In this document: positions 1 through 12,500 of the stretch, piece by piece
Layout of the letters: the number at the start of each line of letters is the position of its first letter
How positions within the stretch are numbered: the first letter of the stretch is position 1
DNA from: Burkholderiales bacterium 39-55-53
GTDB taxonomy: Bacteria > Pseudomonadota > Gammaproteobacteria > Burkholderiales > Burkholderiaceae_C
Direction of reading: 5' to 3'
Assembly (NCBI GenBank): GCA_002282445.1
Contig: NCJK01000002.1
Span: 1 to 64,000, forward strand
Length of the DNA stretch: 64,000 nucleotides
Position numbers and translations under genes: made by a program
Notes under the pieces: model-generated
The model's database searches: none
What the model was told of the DNA's origin: nothing
The model's input: only the letters and a program-made list of their open reading frames with translations

Positions 1-3000
1 CGTCGTCGTTGTAGGTCTGAGCACCGGAGGTGGTGATGCGAGCGCCTTGGATGATGGCTTGGCCGCCGGCGTTGGTGGTGAGGCTAGCGGCGTCGACGGT
101 ATCCCCTAGGGTGGTGACACCCGACGTGTTGATAGTCAATGTGTGTGCGCTATCGACAGTCGATACAAAACTAATTGCGCCTGAGCTTGAGCTGCTAAGC
201 GTCGTATCTACGCCCAAGGTCACGGGGCCGCTATAGCTTTGCGCGCCTGACGTGTTGACCACACCGCCATTGATGGCTACGCTGCCACCTGCGGTCGTGG
301 CTAGGCTACCCAATTCGGCACTGTCTCCGATAGCCGCAGTGAAGGTGGTCGCACCTGTGGTTTGGATGGTCAATGACTTGGCCGCAACGCCGTTGGCTGA
401 GTTGATGGTTCCGCCGAAACTGACATTGCCACTGCCCGTGCTGATGATGACGTTGTCAGTCAACTCCAAGTCTGCACCACCCATCACCACGTCCGTATTG
501 GTCGTGCTGATCTGTCCTGCTGCAGAGATATGGCTCGGTGCTGTCGCGGTCAAGCCTCCTGTCAACACCAAGGTATCGGTCGCGGCATCACCCAAGGTTA
601 AGGTACCTGTTTGATTGAACACGGCCCCATTGCTCACGGTGGTTGTGCCACCTAACAACTTGAGGTTGTAGCCACGGACGGTCGTGGTCAGTGTGGGCGT
701 TGTCAAGTCATCTTCAAAGCTGATGTCTTGGCCTGTGCTTGTGTCACTGAGCACCACGCTGGTGTTGGCTTTGACTTCACCGCCGAATGTAGCGCCATTG
801 CTGTTCGTCAAAGTCAGGGTCTGCAAAGGTGTAGCTGCACCCACTGAACCCAACATGCTCACCGAACCTGTGCTGCCCGCATTCAAGTTGAGCGATTGGG
901 TGTCGGCCAATGTACCCTCCACGGTTCCACCGACTTGCAGGTTTGCACCTGCGGTGGTGAGCCAAACGTGGTCGGTCAGCGTCACGGCTGTGTTGTTGTC
1001 ACCCAGACTTAGTAACCCTGCACCGCTGGTGCTGATGTGACCCGCCGCGTTGATGCTGCTAGGTGCTGAAGCCGTTACCCCACCTGCAAAGCTGAGTGTG
1101 TCCGTGTTGGCATTGCCCAAAGTCAGACTACCCGTGTGGTTGAACACGGTGTTATTGGTGATGGAGGTGTGATCACCAAGCAGCTTGAGGTTATAGCCAT
1201 TGCCCGTTGTGCTCAGCGTGAGCGTGGTCAAGTCATCTGCGAAGGTGATGTCGTGCGCTGCATTTGTATTGCTCAACACCACGCTGGTGTTGGCTTTGAC
1301 GACGCTACTGAATGTGGCACCGTTGCTGTTCGTCAACGTCAAGGTCTTCAGCGGTGTGACCAAGCCCACGGTGCCCGTCACAGTCACGGCACCGGTGCTA
1401 CCAGCGTTCAGCGTCAAGGACTGCGTATCGGCCTGTGAACCCTCCACTGCGCCACCAATGCTCAGGGCGGCACCCGCAGTGCTGAGCGAGGCATGGTTGC
1501 TCAAGGTCACAGTGGTGTCGGAATCCCCCAAAGTCAGTGCGCCTGAACCGCTGGTGCTGACCACACCCGAGACGCTGATACCACTTGGTACGGTGGCCGT
1601 GACGCCCCCCACAAAGCTCAGGGTGTCAGTCACCAAATTACCAAGTTTCAGCGCACCGGTATTGGCGAAATTGGTCACGCCTGCACCCGTGATGCTGGTA
1701 TTCGCACCCAACAACTCCAACACATAAGGCTCGCCCATGGTGGTCAAGAGAGGCGTCGTCAGGTTACCCGCGAAGCGAATGACATGACCATCAGAGGTAT
1801 CGGTCAACACCACGCTGGTGCCCGTCGTGACGCCAGTGCTGAAGGTTGCACCGTTGCTGTTGAGCAACGTCAATGAACTCAAGGCTTTCGAGTCACCGAT
1901 TGCACCAGTCACCAAGACCGCGCCAACCGTTCCGGCATTGAGTGTCACAGCTTGTCCGTTGACAGTGCTGCCATTCAAGGTTTTGCTAAAGGTGATGTTT
2001 GCTCCAGCGATCGATCCGCCGTTGGTGGTATCAAAAGTGGTGTCTGTGGTCACCACCACGTCGTCAGCGAACACCATGGAGTTGAGACCGCTGGTGCGCA
2101 CGCTGCCGCCACTGAATGTAGTGCTGCCAGCGGCATCGGTTTCAAAGTGCACGGGCGCGTGCGTTGAGCCAATCGCACCTGTGAAGGTGCTGTTACCACT
2201 GTCATTGACGTTAACTATGGTGGTCGCATCCAGCGTGCTGCCAAAGGTGATGCCCGCTCCAGTGAAAGTCGTCGTACTTGTTGCCAAGCCGCCAATGTCA
2301 ACAAGACCGTTGTAGGTCTGTGCGAACGCACCTGAATTCACGCTACTTCCGTTTAGCGTGGTATCCCCGTTGATGGTGAGCTCGCCTGCCGCCGTGACCG
2401 CACCATCCAAAGTCAAACTGTTTGCGTTGATTGTGGTGGCACCACCTAAGGTCAAGGTATCACCAAAATCAAACGAGTTGGCAGACAAGGTGGCAGGATT
2501 GGTGAATGTCACAGGGCCCACAAAGCTAACCGTCCCTGTACTGGTGAAGTCACCATCCAAGGTGGTGGGGCCGGTGCTGAGCATGCGTAATTGGTACTCA
2601 CCCGCCAGCACCGGACTAGCCACATGCAAACTACCAGAGCCACTATCTATGTCAGTCATTTGTTGCAGGCTGATGTTTGTGGCACTGCGACCCAAAACCA
2701 TAGCGGAATTGTTCGAACGAATCAAACCTGCCATCGTCAAACCGCTTGGCGCTGTAGCCGTCAAACCACCTGCAAAATACAAGTTGTCTGTTTCGATAGC
2801 ACCCAACTGCAATGCACCGGTATTGGCCAAGGTAGTCGAAACTGTCGAGTCCGTCACACTCACTTGGCCGAGCAAGGTCAGACCAAAAGGCTTGGCTGCC
2901 ACCAACAGCTGAGGTGTGGTCAATCCGCCGTTAAAGGCTATGGTGCCAGCTGTCTCTGTCAACACCACGCTGGTGTCTGTGGTCACCTCTCCAGTGAAAG

Positions 3001-3550
3001 TGGTTGAGCCGCTATTCACTACCTCCAGTGTCTTCAATGACACTGCGCCACCCACCACACCTGCCGTGCTGACAGCACCCGAGCTACCGCCATCCAACGT
3101 CAAGGTCCGAGTGTTGGCAATGTCGGCATCAACTGTTTGCATGAAGCTCAATTGGCTGGAGGCTTTCACGGTCACATCAGTAAAGACTTTGACGATGTCG
3201 TAGAACACCGCATTGGTACTCGTCTGGATGCTGGCTCCTTTGAGGTGGGTCTCGCCCGCACCTGTGGTGAGAGAGTCAGTCGTCAGGTTGGTCAACGCAG
3301 CAGTACCGCCGATGATGCCGCTCAACACAGTGGTGCCGCTGTCATGCAGCGTCAAGTCGTAAGTACCGTCTACGGTGGACAGCACGGCCAAATTGACGCC
3401 TCGCAGGACAGTGGAAGCCGTCAGATTCACCATCTCGTTGTAAGTTTGTGTTCCTGTAGTGGTGATGCTGCCGCCATTCATCGTCACGCTGCCACCTGCA
3501 TTCGTCGTCACACTCGTCAAGGCAGTACCACCACCCACAACGCCACCAAA
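1..3550 (-). CDS. Out-of-frame continuation of the giant TPS exoprotein (partial, runs off left edge)
   Basis: I read the minus strand codon by codon from the 20-bp duplication down to base 1. The frame whose codons begin at coordinates 1 modulo 3 has no stop. It encodes the same Ser/Thr/Gly/Asn-rich beta-helix text as the upstream gene, for example TTSGAQTYND near base 40 and TNAGGSVTMNGGSITT near 3490. It has no start codon or ribosome site of its own and joins the preceding frame seamlessly if one 20-bp copy is removed. It is therefore the distal part of the same exoprotein, and is translated only in the non-duplicated form. The C-terminus lies outside the window, so a surface anchor, toxin or other end domain cannot be judged. 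Confidence 0.85.
640..1760 (-). repeat. Roughly 525-bp repeat in the distal part of the exoprotein
   Basis: The segment encoding GYNLKLLGG followed by TTVS begins at matching points near 666 and 1191 (525 bp apart), and a diverged third copy lies near 1720. The flanking NTSVVLSDTSTG-type and TLTNSNGATF-type segments repeat in step. It is a further beta-helix block of about 175 residues. Confidence 0.65.
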
Positions 3551-6500
3551 CCACCCACAACGCCACCAAATGTCGTGACGCCGGTAGTGTTCACCGTCAA
3601 GCTCTTCGCACCATCAACGGTGCCGCCAAGTGTGATGTCACCCGAACCAGTGCTGACCAAGGTCGTATCAACGCTCAAAACAACTGCTCCGTTGTATGAC
3701 TGAGCTCCAACGGAATTAATCGTCGCACCGTTCAGATTTGCCTGACCGTTGAACGTGACGTTTGAACCACTGCTAATAGTTTGATTGACCGTCACTTCTG
3801 GCGCGTACACAGAAATAGGGCCCGCTATGGCAACTGCACTGTTCAAAATAATATTTGTCAAGTTACCTGACTTACCAAGTGTTAATGCGCTGACGTTGCT
3901 GTCAAACGTATAGTCGCTAGTGACCAAGCTACTGAAGCTTGTACTGGCAGGTTGAATCGTGACAAAACCCGAACCTGTAAACCCGACTGTGCTAGGCGCA
4001 GTGTTGTTGGTAAACACAACGCCCCCTGCACTTCCCGTCTCTGTTGAACCCGTGTAGCTGTTTAAACCTGTCAGGCTTAGTGTGTTGCCACCAAGTTTGC
4101 TCAAGTCCCCGATACCAGAAATAGCATTACTGACAGTTACGTCATCCGAGCGGTTAAATACCAAGGAACCAAAGACCGACACCGCCCCAGTACCCAAAGT
4201 ACCCGTGGTCCCTGCATTGCCGATTTGCAAAGTCCCTGCACTAACCGTGGTGGCACCATACGTATTGGCACCCGAAAGTGTGAGTGAGCCATTGCCCGAC
4301 TTGGTTAAGCCGTTATTGCCAGCAATGATGCCCGCGTAGTTGACGCTCTTAGACGCATCAACAGCAAAAGTACCACCATTGCTGCCCAGTGTGATGCCAC
4401 GGTTGGCATGGAGTGTGAGGTCGGCGGTGGCTTGCAAAGTGCCACCATTGATAGTGATCTTGTCTGCCACCGCAGCAACCGGTGTTTCACCCAAATAAGC
4501 GTCAGCCGCCACCTCCAAGGTACCGCCATTCACCACAATCTTGCCTGCATGAGCATGGGCATCGCTGCTGGTCAATGTGCCGGTGAAAGTGCTGGGCAAC
4601 TCCGCAGTCCCAACGTTGCCGCCATCAGGCAAAACGCCCGTCTGGCCCAAGGCACCCGTCACTGCCCAGTTGGCAGCCTCTGACCAATTACCGTCACCGC
4701 CCACCCAAGTGGCAGAGGTCAGTTGGGTAATGTTTGCCGTTCCGTTGCCCGATGACAGGTTCACGCTGTACGAGCCAAAGTCTGCGCCACCCATCACCAC
4801 ACCTGTAATGGTCACTTGTTTGTTGGTTCCCACATGGCGGGAATCAAACGTTCCGGTCGCGGATGTGAAGGTCACCACATCGCCATTGGCAACCCCTGTA
4901 AAGCCAATCGGACCCGTGTTAATGAGAGGGCTGAAGCTTGCGTTCACATTGCCGTCGTAGACCTTGTCGTCGATCTTGAAGTTGTCCAAAATGAGCGCCT
5001 TTTTGCTCACCGTCAGCAGACTGCCGCCAGTTTGACTCATGGCATAACCTAATTTACTCAGGCCATCGGTGAGTGCGTAGGGCGTGGTGGTGTATTCCAA
5101 CTTATTTGCATTGGAGTAAGCCGCGTTTTCAATCACGACACCCAATCCAGCCACGGACTCATCACCGTTCAACGCAACGCGGAGCGTAGACAAGGGGTTT
5201 GTGCCATCAAGCTTCAAATTACCCAAAGTCAGGGTGTGATCGAAACCATATTCAGTGTTGAAACTCTCGATATTCGCTGAAGCCGTGGGACGTTCGCGGT
5301 AAATCGCGTTCGCCGCATCCGAACTGAGTGCCCAGGTGTAGTTAGTGGCACTCTCGTCCGAGTTGTAACGGAAGTTGCCAGAGCCTGACTCCACCAAGGT
5401 CGTCAATCCGGTACTGTCTGTCACGCTACCAGTGAACAACTGAATCGTGCCGCCTGTGCCCACTGTGAAACTAGCGTCTCCAGAAATCAAAATATTTCCG
5501 CTGGCTGTGGAACCAGTACCGCCCACATTGGCTGACTTGCCCGCATTCAAACGAATGGCCGTGGCTGATGTGCTGGTGGTGCTGACAGGCTCGGTCACCG
5601 TCAAATTGCCGGTCACCGTTTCAATCAACACATCGCCAGTAGCGGTGATACCTGTGGGATTGACTGTGCCAATCGTCATGGCACCCGCGTTCACATAGGT
5701 CAATGCACCCACGTCGCTGGCAGCAAAGGTATTGACACTGTTGTTGACGTTATCCAACGTGACACTGCCTCCGATCAAGGCCAGTTTGTCAGCAACGATG
5801 TAGCCTGACGCGCCATCACTGACGGTGCCAGAAGCATTCAAATAAACAGTGTTGTTGGTTGCTGTTAAGAGGGCGTTCACGCTCAGGTTGGCACCATACA
5901 AACGAATAGGACCATTGACTGTCGTGGCAGCACTCACTGAGACATCGCTGGTGTTACCCGACTTACCCAAAGTCAAGCCCGTGAGACCCGAAACGGTCAA
6001 TAAATTGCTTGAATCGGGCCAACTGACTGCGCTGGAGAAAGCGTTGCCAGCTGATTCCACAGTCAGCGTGCCTGTTGTCGCAATATTCAAGTCTGACTGC
6101 AAGGTCATGCGATCTGCTTGCAGCAGTACGTTGCTACTTGATTGGGTAATACTTGAGCCAGTTTTTGAACCCATGTACAGCTTGCCCAAATGCGTCGCGT
6201 CTTTGTAGGTCTTGATGCCACTGGCGCCGCCAAGCAGCGCAATTTGCCCAGTCGTAGCCAAGAGATTGACCTCGGTATCCCACCAAGGATTTCCGATTTG
6301 CATGGCGTAACCATTGGCTCCCGTGCCCGCGCCCTCAAGGGTGATCCCCCCGCCATTAGGTGCCAACACATTCACCTGACCTTCAAAGTACAAGCCCAAG
6401 GAATCAACCGCCGTTGACTGACCCTTGATATAAATCGCATCAGTGGCAGTGCTGCGCGATGTGATGGTCAACTCGCCTGTCACGCCAGCCACGCTGCTGT

Positions 6501-9500
6501 GCGTTCCCATCACAATGGCCATGCTCGAGCCCACCGCATCCAAACTTAACTTACCCGTCCCACTGCTAATTTGCGTTTGGTCGTAAGTCAAAATGCCATA
6601 GCCACTTGTGGAGCTGCCCTTGATCACGATGTCACCATTGCCTGAATTGATCGCAGTGTGCAGCAGTGCAATGCCACCCGACTGAACCGTTCCCAACTCA
6701 TACGCCACGGCAGTGCCACTGGTTGCGTAGCCGTCGCCTACCGTGAGACCGTTGAAATTGGCAGTGCCACTGCCGCCGCCAATCCAAACATGGCCGCCCG
6801 ATGTTGCAATGCTTGAACGTTCTTTGAGAACCACCATGCCGTTGCTGGCTTGACCGTCCGAGTTGGCCCACAACACCACATCGCCGCCAGTGGTGGTGAT
6901 GGCTTTGTCGCGAGCCAATGAAATATCACCGCTGGATTTGAGCAGCACATCGCCAGCTGCACCAGCCGCGGTGGTGTCCAGATTGCCACTCACATGGATC
7001 GTGCCGCCATAGGCACTGACAGGTCCTGCAATCGAGATGTCATACAAAGACACCGCATTGGCATTGGTGGATTTACCCACCGTCAAACCACCCAACGAGC
7101 TGTCAAATGTCCAGCCGGATGTTGAGAATGCACCCGTAAAGCCAGTTCCTGCAGATTCAATCAACAAGTTGCCTGCGCCCGAGAAGGAAGCACTGGCTGT
7201 TGTTGGCGCATCGTTTGACAACAACAAGCTGCCAGCATTCACGGCTGTGGCGCCAGTGTAAGTGCCATTGCTGGTGAGGGTCCAAGTGCCGGTTCCTACT
7301 TTGGTCAAACCGCCAGCACCCGAGATCGCACCGCCAAACGTGGTGCTGGTGTTGTTGGCACCCGTGCTCAAGAGAGCTCCGGCGCTCAGCACCAAGTTGC
7401 CACCGGTGGTGCCACCCCCCGCCAATGAACCAATGTCCAAACTGCTGTTGAGTTGCAATGTGGTGCCGCTGACATTGCTCAAGGTCACCGCTGAGTTGTC
7501 ACCCAGTGCGTTGGCATGTGAGGTGACGACCTTACCGCCTGTGATGCTGGTGTTGCCTGTGTAGGCGTTGTCACCACTGAGCGTCAAGGTGCCACCGGTG
7601 GCGTTCAATGACAAACCACCAGCGCCTGTGATGCGACCAGAGAACGTTGGGGCAATCGCATTCAACGTAAGTGAACCAGTCCCCGCAATGCTGAACGTGT
7701 GGAGGCTGTAACCGTTCGCAGAACTTGTACCTGCGGTATAAACCCCGCCTGTACCTGCACTTGTCCCCATATAGCGGACGACCACCAATCCAGAACCGCC
7801 GGTACCACCGGGGGTGTAGTTTCCGTTCGAGTTGCCCGCGCCACCGCCACCGCCACTGCCTGTGTTGACAGATGCTGAACCACCAGCGGTCGACAAGCCA
7901 CCGGCAATATAGGAGCCACCTGCACCCGCGCCCGTGACGACTGACCCGCCTGGGAATCCACCGCCGCCGCCGCCGCCAGCGTAAATCACGTCCTCACCAG
8001 TAATAGCGTTTGTGACACCATCGCCACCTGCACCACCTGTGGTTCCTGTGAAGTTGCCACCCGCGCCACCCGCACCGCCACCGCCGCCAGCAGCACGGTC
8101 GTGGATACCTGTACTGGCATCACCACCTGCAGTCCCCTGGTTACCTGCGGCTCCGTCGCGGTTAGCAGCCGTCGCACTGACAGCACCACCGCCACCCGAA
8201 GCACCGGACTTGGCCGCACCGCCTGCCCAATAGTCAGCGCCACCACCGCCACCCAAGGCGGTCAAGGTACCCAGCACCGAGCTGGTGCCATTGACGCCCA
8301 AACCTGTTGCGGCTGTTGTGCCATTACCACCTGCGCCGCCCGTTCCGACCGTGACCGTGTAAACCCCATCCAGCATCGACGTGGTCGTCCCAGACAACAC
8401 GCCACCCGCACCGCCGCCGCCGCCGCCATGCTCGTTTGGTGTACCGCTGCCACCGCCACCGCCGCCGCCAACAACCAAGTAGTCAAGCGCTGTGTCAAAG
8501 TCGACGGTGGTGGTGCCATTGAGCACCATGTCATTAGCCACGGACGTCACCCCACGACCCAAAATCAAGCCTGTGTTGTCTGCCAGCGTCAAGGCGCCAG
8601 TACCCAACGCGCTGTTGTGATAGAGACCCAAGGTGCCTGCGTCCAGGGTTTTAGCGCCTGCGTAGGTGTTAGCCCCCGTCAGGCTGAGGACAGACGCTGC
8701 ATCTGTGTCCTTGACCAACAACGTATTTGCCGTGTGACCGCCGCTGATCACACCGCTCAAAACTTGCTCTGCGCTGGAGCTGTAGACGAGCTTGGCGTTG
8801 TCAGCCTGTGTGCTGCTCAACGCAATGTCACCGGCGTAGCTGCCGCCACCCAAGCTACCTGAGCCCCCGACTTTCAAGGTACCCGCGTTGATGGTTGTGT
8901 CACCCGTGAAGGTGTTCACGCCTGTCAACGTGAGCGTTGACAAAGTGCCTGTGTCCTTGACCAAGACCGTGTTGCTGGCATGGCCACCGCTGATCACACC
9001 GCTGAATGTTTGGTCTTCGGTTGAGCTGTATTTCAGCTGGGCGTGATTGGCTTGTGTGGTGCTCAACTCGATATCACCTGCATAGCTGCCGCCGCTACCC
9101 AAGCTACCTGCGCCACCCACTTGCAGGGTACCTGCGCTGATGGATGTGTCGCCCTCGTAGGTGTTCACGCCCGTCAAGGTGAGAACTGATGTCGTCCCCG
9201 TGTCTTTCACCAATGTCGTATTTGCTGAATTTCCGCCACTGATGACACCACTCAGTGTTTGGGCTGCACTTGAGCTGTATTGCAGCTTCGCCACGTCAGC
9301 TTGAGCGGCGCCCAAAGTGATGGTGCCTGCATAAGTACCCGTGCCTAGGCTACCTGCACCAGCGACTTTCAACGTCCCTGAATTGATGGCTGTGTTGCCC
9401 GTGTAGGTGTTCACCCCTTGCAGGCTGAATGTGCCGGTGCCCGACTTGGTGAGACCACCCGTGCCAGCGATCACACCGGCATAGCTCAGACTGACCGCGG

Positions 9501-12500
9501 GATCGACAGAGAATGCACCCCCGTTCGCTCCCAAAATGATGCCTCTATTGGCATTGAGAGTGAAGCCCCCTGTGGCCTGCAAGGTGCCGCCATTCAAGGT
9601 AATGGCGTCGGTGACCACACTGGCTGGCGTTGCACCCAAGTAGCTGTCGCTGGCAGATTGAAGCGTGCCGCCATTGATTTGAATCTTGCCCTGGAAATTG
9701 TTTGCGCTGTTGGTGACCACGTTACCTGTGAAGGTAGATGGAATCACCACCGTGGCCACGTTGTTGAGCGTTGGAATTGCCCCCGTCTTGGTCAAGTCGA
9801 ATGAGGGTGCCCAATAAGCTGGATTGCTCCAATTGCCATCTGTGGGGCCCACCCAGACGGCTTGCTCGAGTTGCGTGATGGAGGCGCTGACAGAATTTGT
9901 GAAGAAGGCGTTGGTCAGTTGATAGCCGTAAACCGTGATCAAGCCATTTGCAGCATTGAGGTTCTTCGCCGTTACGTCGGATGAGCCAATTTGGACTGTG
10001 TAATTGGTACCAATCGCGGTCACTAAATTGCCATTGGCATCTTTGAAACTGCCCGTGGTGGATACGTTCAGTGGCGTGTCGCCGTTCACAAAACCAACAG
10101 GGCGGGCAATGTTGCCCATGCCAATGCTGCTGACATCCGATGAACCATCGTATTGTTTGGTGATTTCACCTGAGATGTCGACGGTCACGGTGGGAGCATA
10201 GGTGTAGAGAATGCCGTTGCCCGTGCCGAGGATGGCAGTTGTGCCATAAATCGCGTTGTACTGAACGTAGTCATTGAGCAAGGTAGCAACGTTGTCACCC
10301 GTGGTGGCGTGGTAGGGGTTTGCATTTGTGCTCCAAACCTGCCAAGTTTTTCCGTTCGGTACGCTCAGTGCGGTCGTGCCCAATTGGTTATTCACGCTGC
10401 TGGCTTTGAGAACAATATTGCCATTCGTGGTGGAGATACCTAGACCACTCACCAGTGTTAAGCCCGCGGTGTTGAGTACGGTGACATCTCCCGCGCTGCT
10501 GAGGGTACCCACCGTCAGCGCCGCACTGTTTTTCGCATTCAAGCCGCCAATGGCGGATGTGGTGTTCAACTTCGAAATCGTGTTCGCGGTATTGCTGAGC
10601 GTGTAATTGCCCGCCCCTGCAAGGTCAAGGTTGTAGCCTTGGCTTGCCACCACGCCCGAAACTGTAAGTGCGGTACCCGCCACATTGAAGGCACTGTCGG
10701 CCCCCAAGTTGATGCCCCCTGCCAAGGAACTTGTGCCCGTAGAGGTCGACAAGGTACCACCGTTCAGGTTCACGGTGTTGCCCCCCACTGTGACGTCTTG
10801 CAAGTCGAGTGTGGCACCAGAGGCGACGATCGCCTGACCCGTGACCGCCCCCAAACCTGTGTTGGTGGTGATGGCGAGCGTTCCTGCGTCAATCACGGTG
10901 TTACCGCTGTAGGTGTTCACGCCCGTCAACTTCAGCACGCTTGCGCTATCGGTGTCCTTGACCAACACGGTGTTGCCCACCACGCCGCCGCTAATCACAC
11001 CACTCAAAATTTGATCAGCACTAGAGCTGTATTCAAACTCGGGGGTATTCAGTGCCGTGCTGCCAAAGGTCAAGCTGCCGTCGTAAGTACCTGAGCCCAA
11101 GGTACCTGCACCACCCACTTTGAGGGTACCGGCATTGATCACCGTGTTGCCTACAAATGTATTTGTGCCAGTCAACGTCAACACGCTCGTGCTGGAAGTG
11201 TCTTTCACCAACACGGTGTTGGTCGCCTCGCCTCCAGCAATCACACCACTCAACGTCTGCGCCGCGCTTGAGCTATAGGCAAATTGTGCAGCGTTTGCCA
11301 AGGTGCTGCTGAGGGTCAATGTGCCGTCATACGTGCCAGAGCCCAGCTGACCCGATCCGCCGACTTTCAGGGTACCGGCATCAATATTTGTGTTGCCGAC
11401 GAAGGTGTTCACTCCAGTCAGTGTCAACACGCTTGAAGCCGATGTGTCTTTGACCAATACGGTTTTGGCGGCCGCGCCACCCGAAATCACGCCACCCAAG
11501 GTTTGCGCAGCACTAGAGCTGTAGGCAAACTGGGCGTCGTTTGCCGCGTTGCTGTTCAGGGCTATCGTGCCGTCATACGTACCTGAACCCAACTGACCCA
11601 CACCACCCACTTTCAAAGTACCTGCATCAATCAAGATGTTGCCAGTGAAGGTATTGGCGGCTGTCAAGGTCAACACGCTGTTGGTAGAGGTGTCCTTGAC
11701 CAACACCGTGTTCGAGGACGCGCCGCCTGAGATCACGCCACCCAAGGCCTGTGTGGCACTCGAGCTGAAGGCAAACTGAGCCGCGTTGGCCGCAGTGCTG
11801 CTCAAGACGATCGTGCCGTCATACGTGCCTGAACCCAAGCTACCCGCACCGCCTACCTGCAGAGTACCGGCATCGATAACCGTGTTACCAGCAAAGGTGT
11901 TCGTCCCCGTCAGCGTCAACACGCTGGTGCTTGACGTGTCTTTGTGCAGTACGGTGTTACCCGCAACACCACCACCCATGACGCCACTCAATGTTTGTGC
12001 TGCGCTCGAGCTGTATTCAAACAAGGCGTTGTTTAATGGATTGGTACTAAACGTCACGGAACCACCATAGGTGCCCGTACCCAAGCTACCGGCGTCAGCT
12101 ACTTTCAGGGTACCGGCATCAATGCGCGTGTTGCCAACGAACGTGTTTACCGCCTTCAGTGTCAACACACTGGTGGCAGAAGTGTCTTTGACCAACACGG
12201 TATTTGCGGCTACGCCGCCAGAAATCACACCACCCAAAGTTTGCGCAACGCTAGAGCTGTAGGCAAACTGGGCTTCGTTGGCTGCAATGCTGCTCAAGAC
12301 GATCGTGCCGTCATACGTGCCTGCACCCAGATTACCGGCGCCACCAACCTTGACGCTACCGGCATCAATGAGCGTGTTACCTGCAAAAGTGTTCACACCT
12401 GACAGTGTCAACACGCTAGTGCTTGAGGTGTCTTTGACCAACACCGTATTGCTTGCCACGCCGCCACCAATGGCACCGCTCAGGTTTTGTGTGGCGCTCG

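Noticed and set aside
3342-3569. A 75-codon minus-strand frame near the duplication
   Set aside because: It is a third-frame reading with Trp/Cys/Arg-rich composition; the frame continuing the exoprotein is different and stop-free to base 1.
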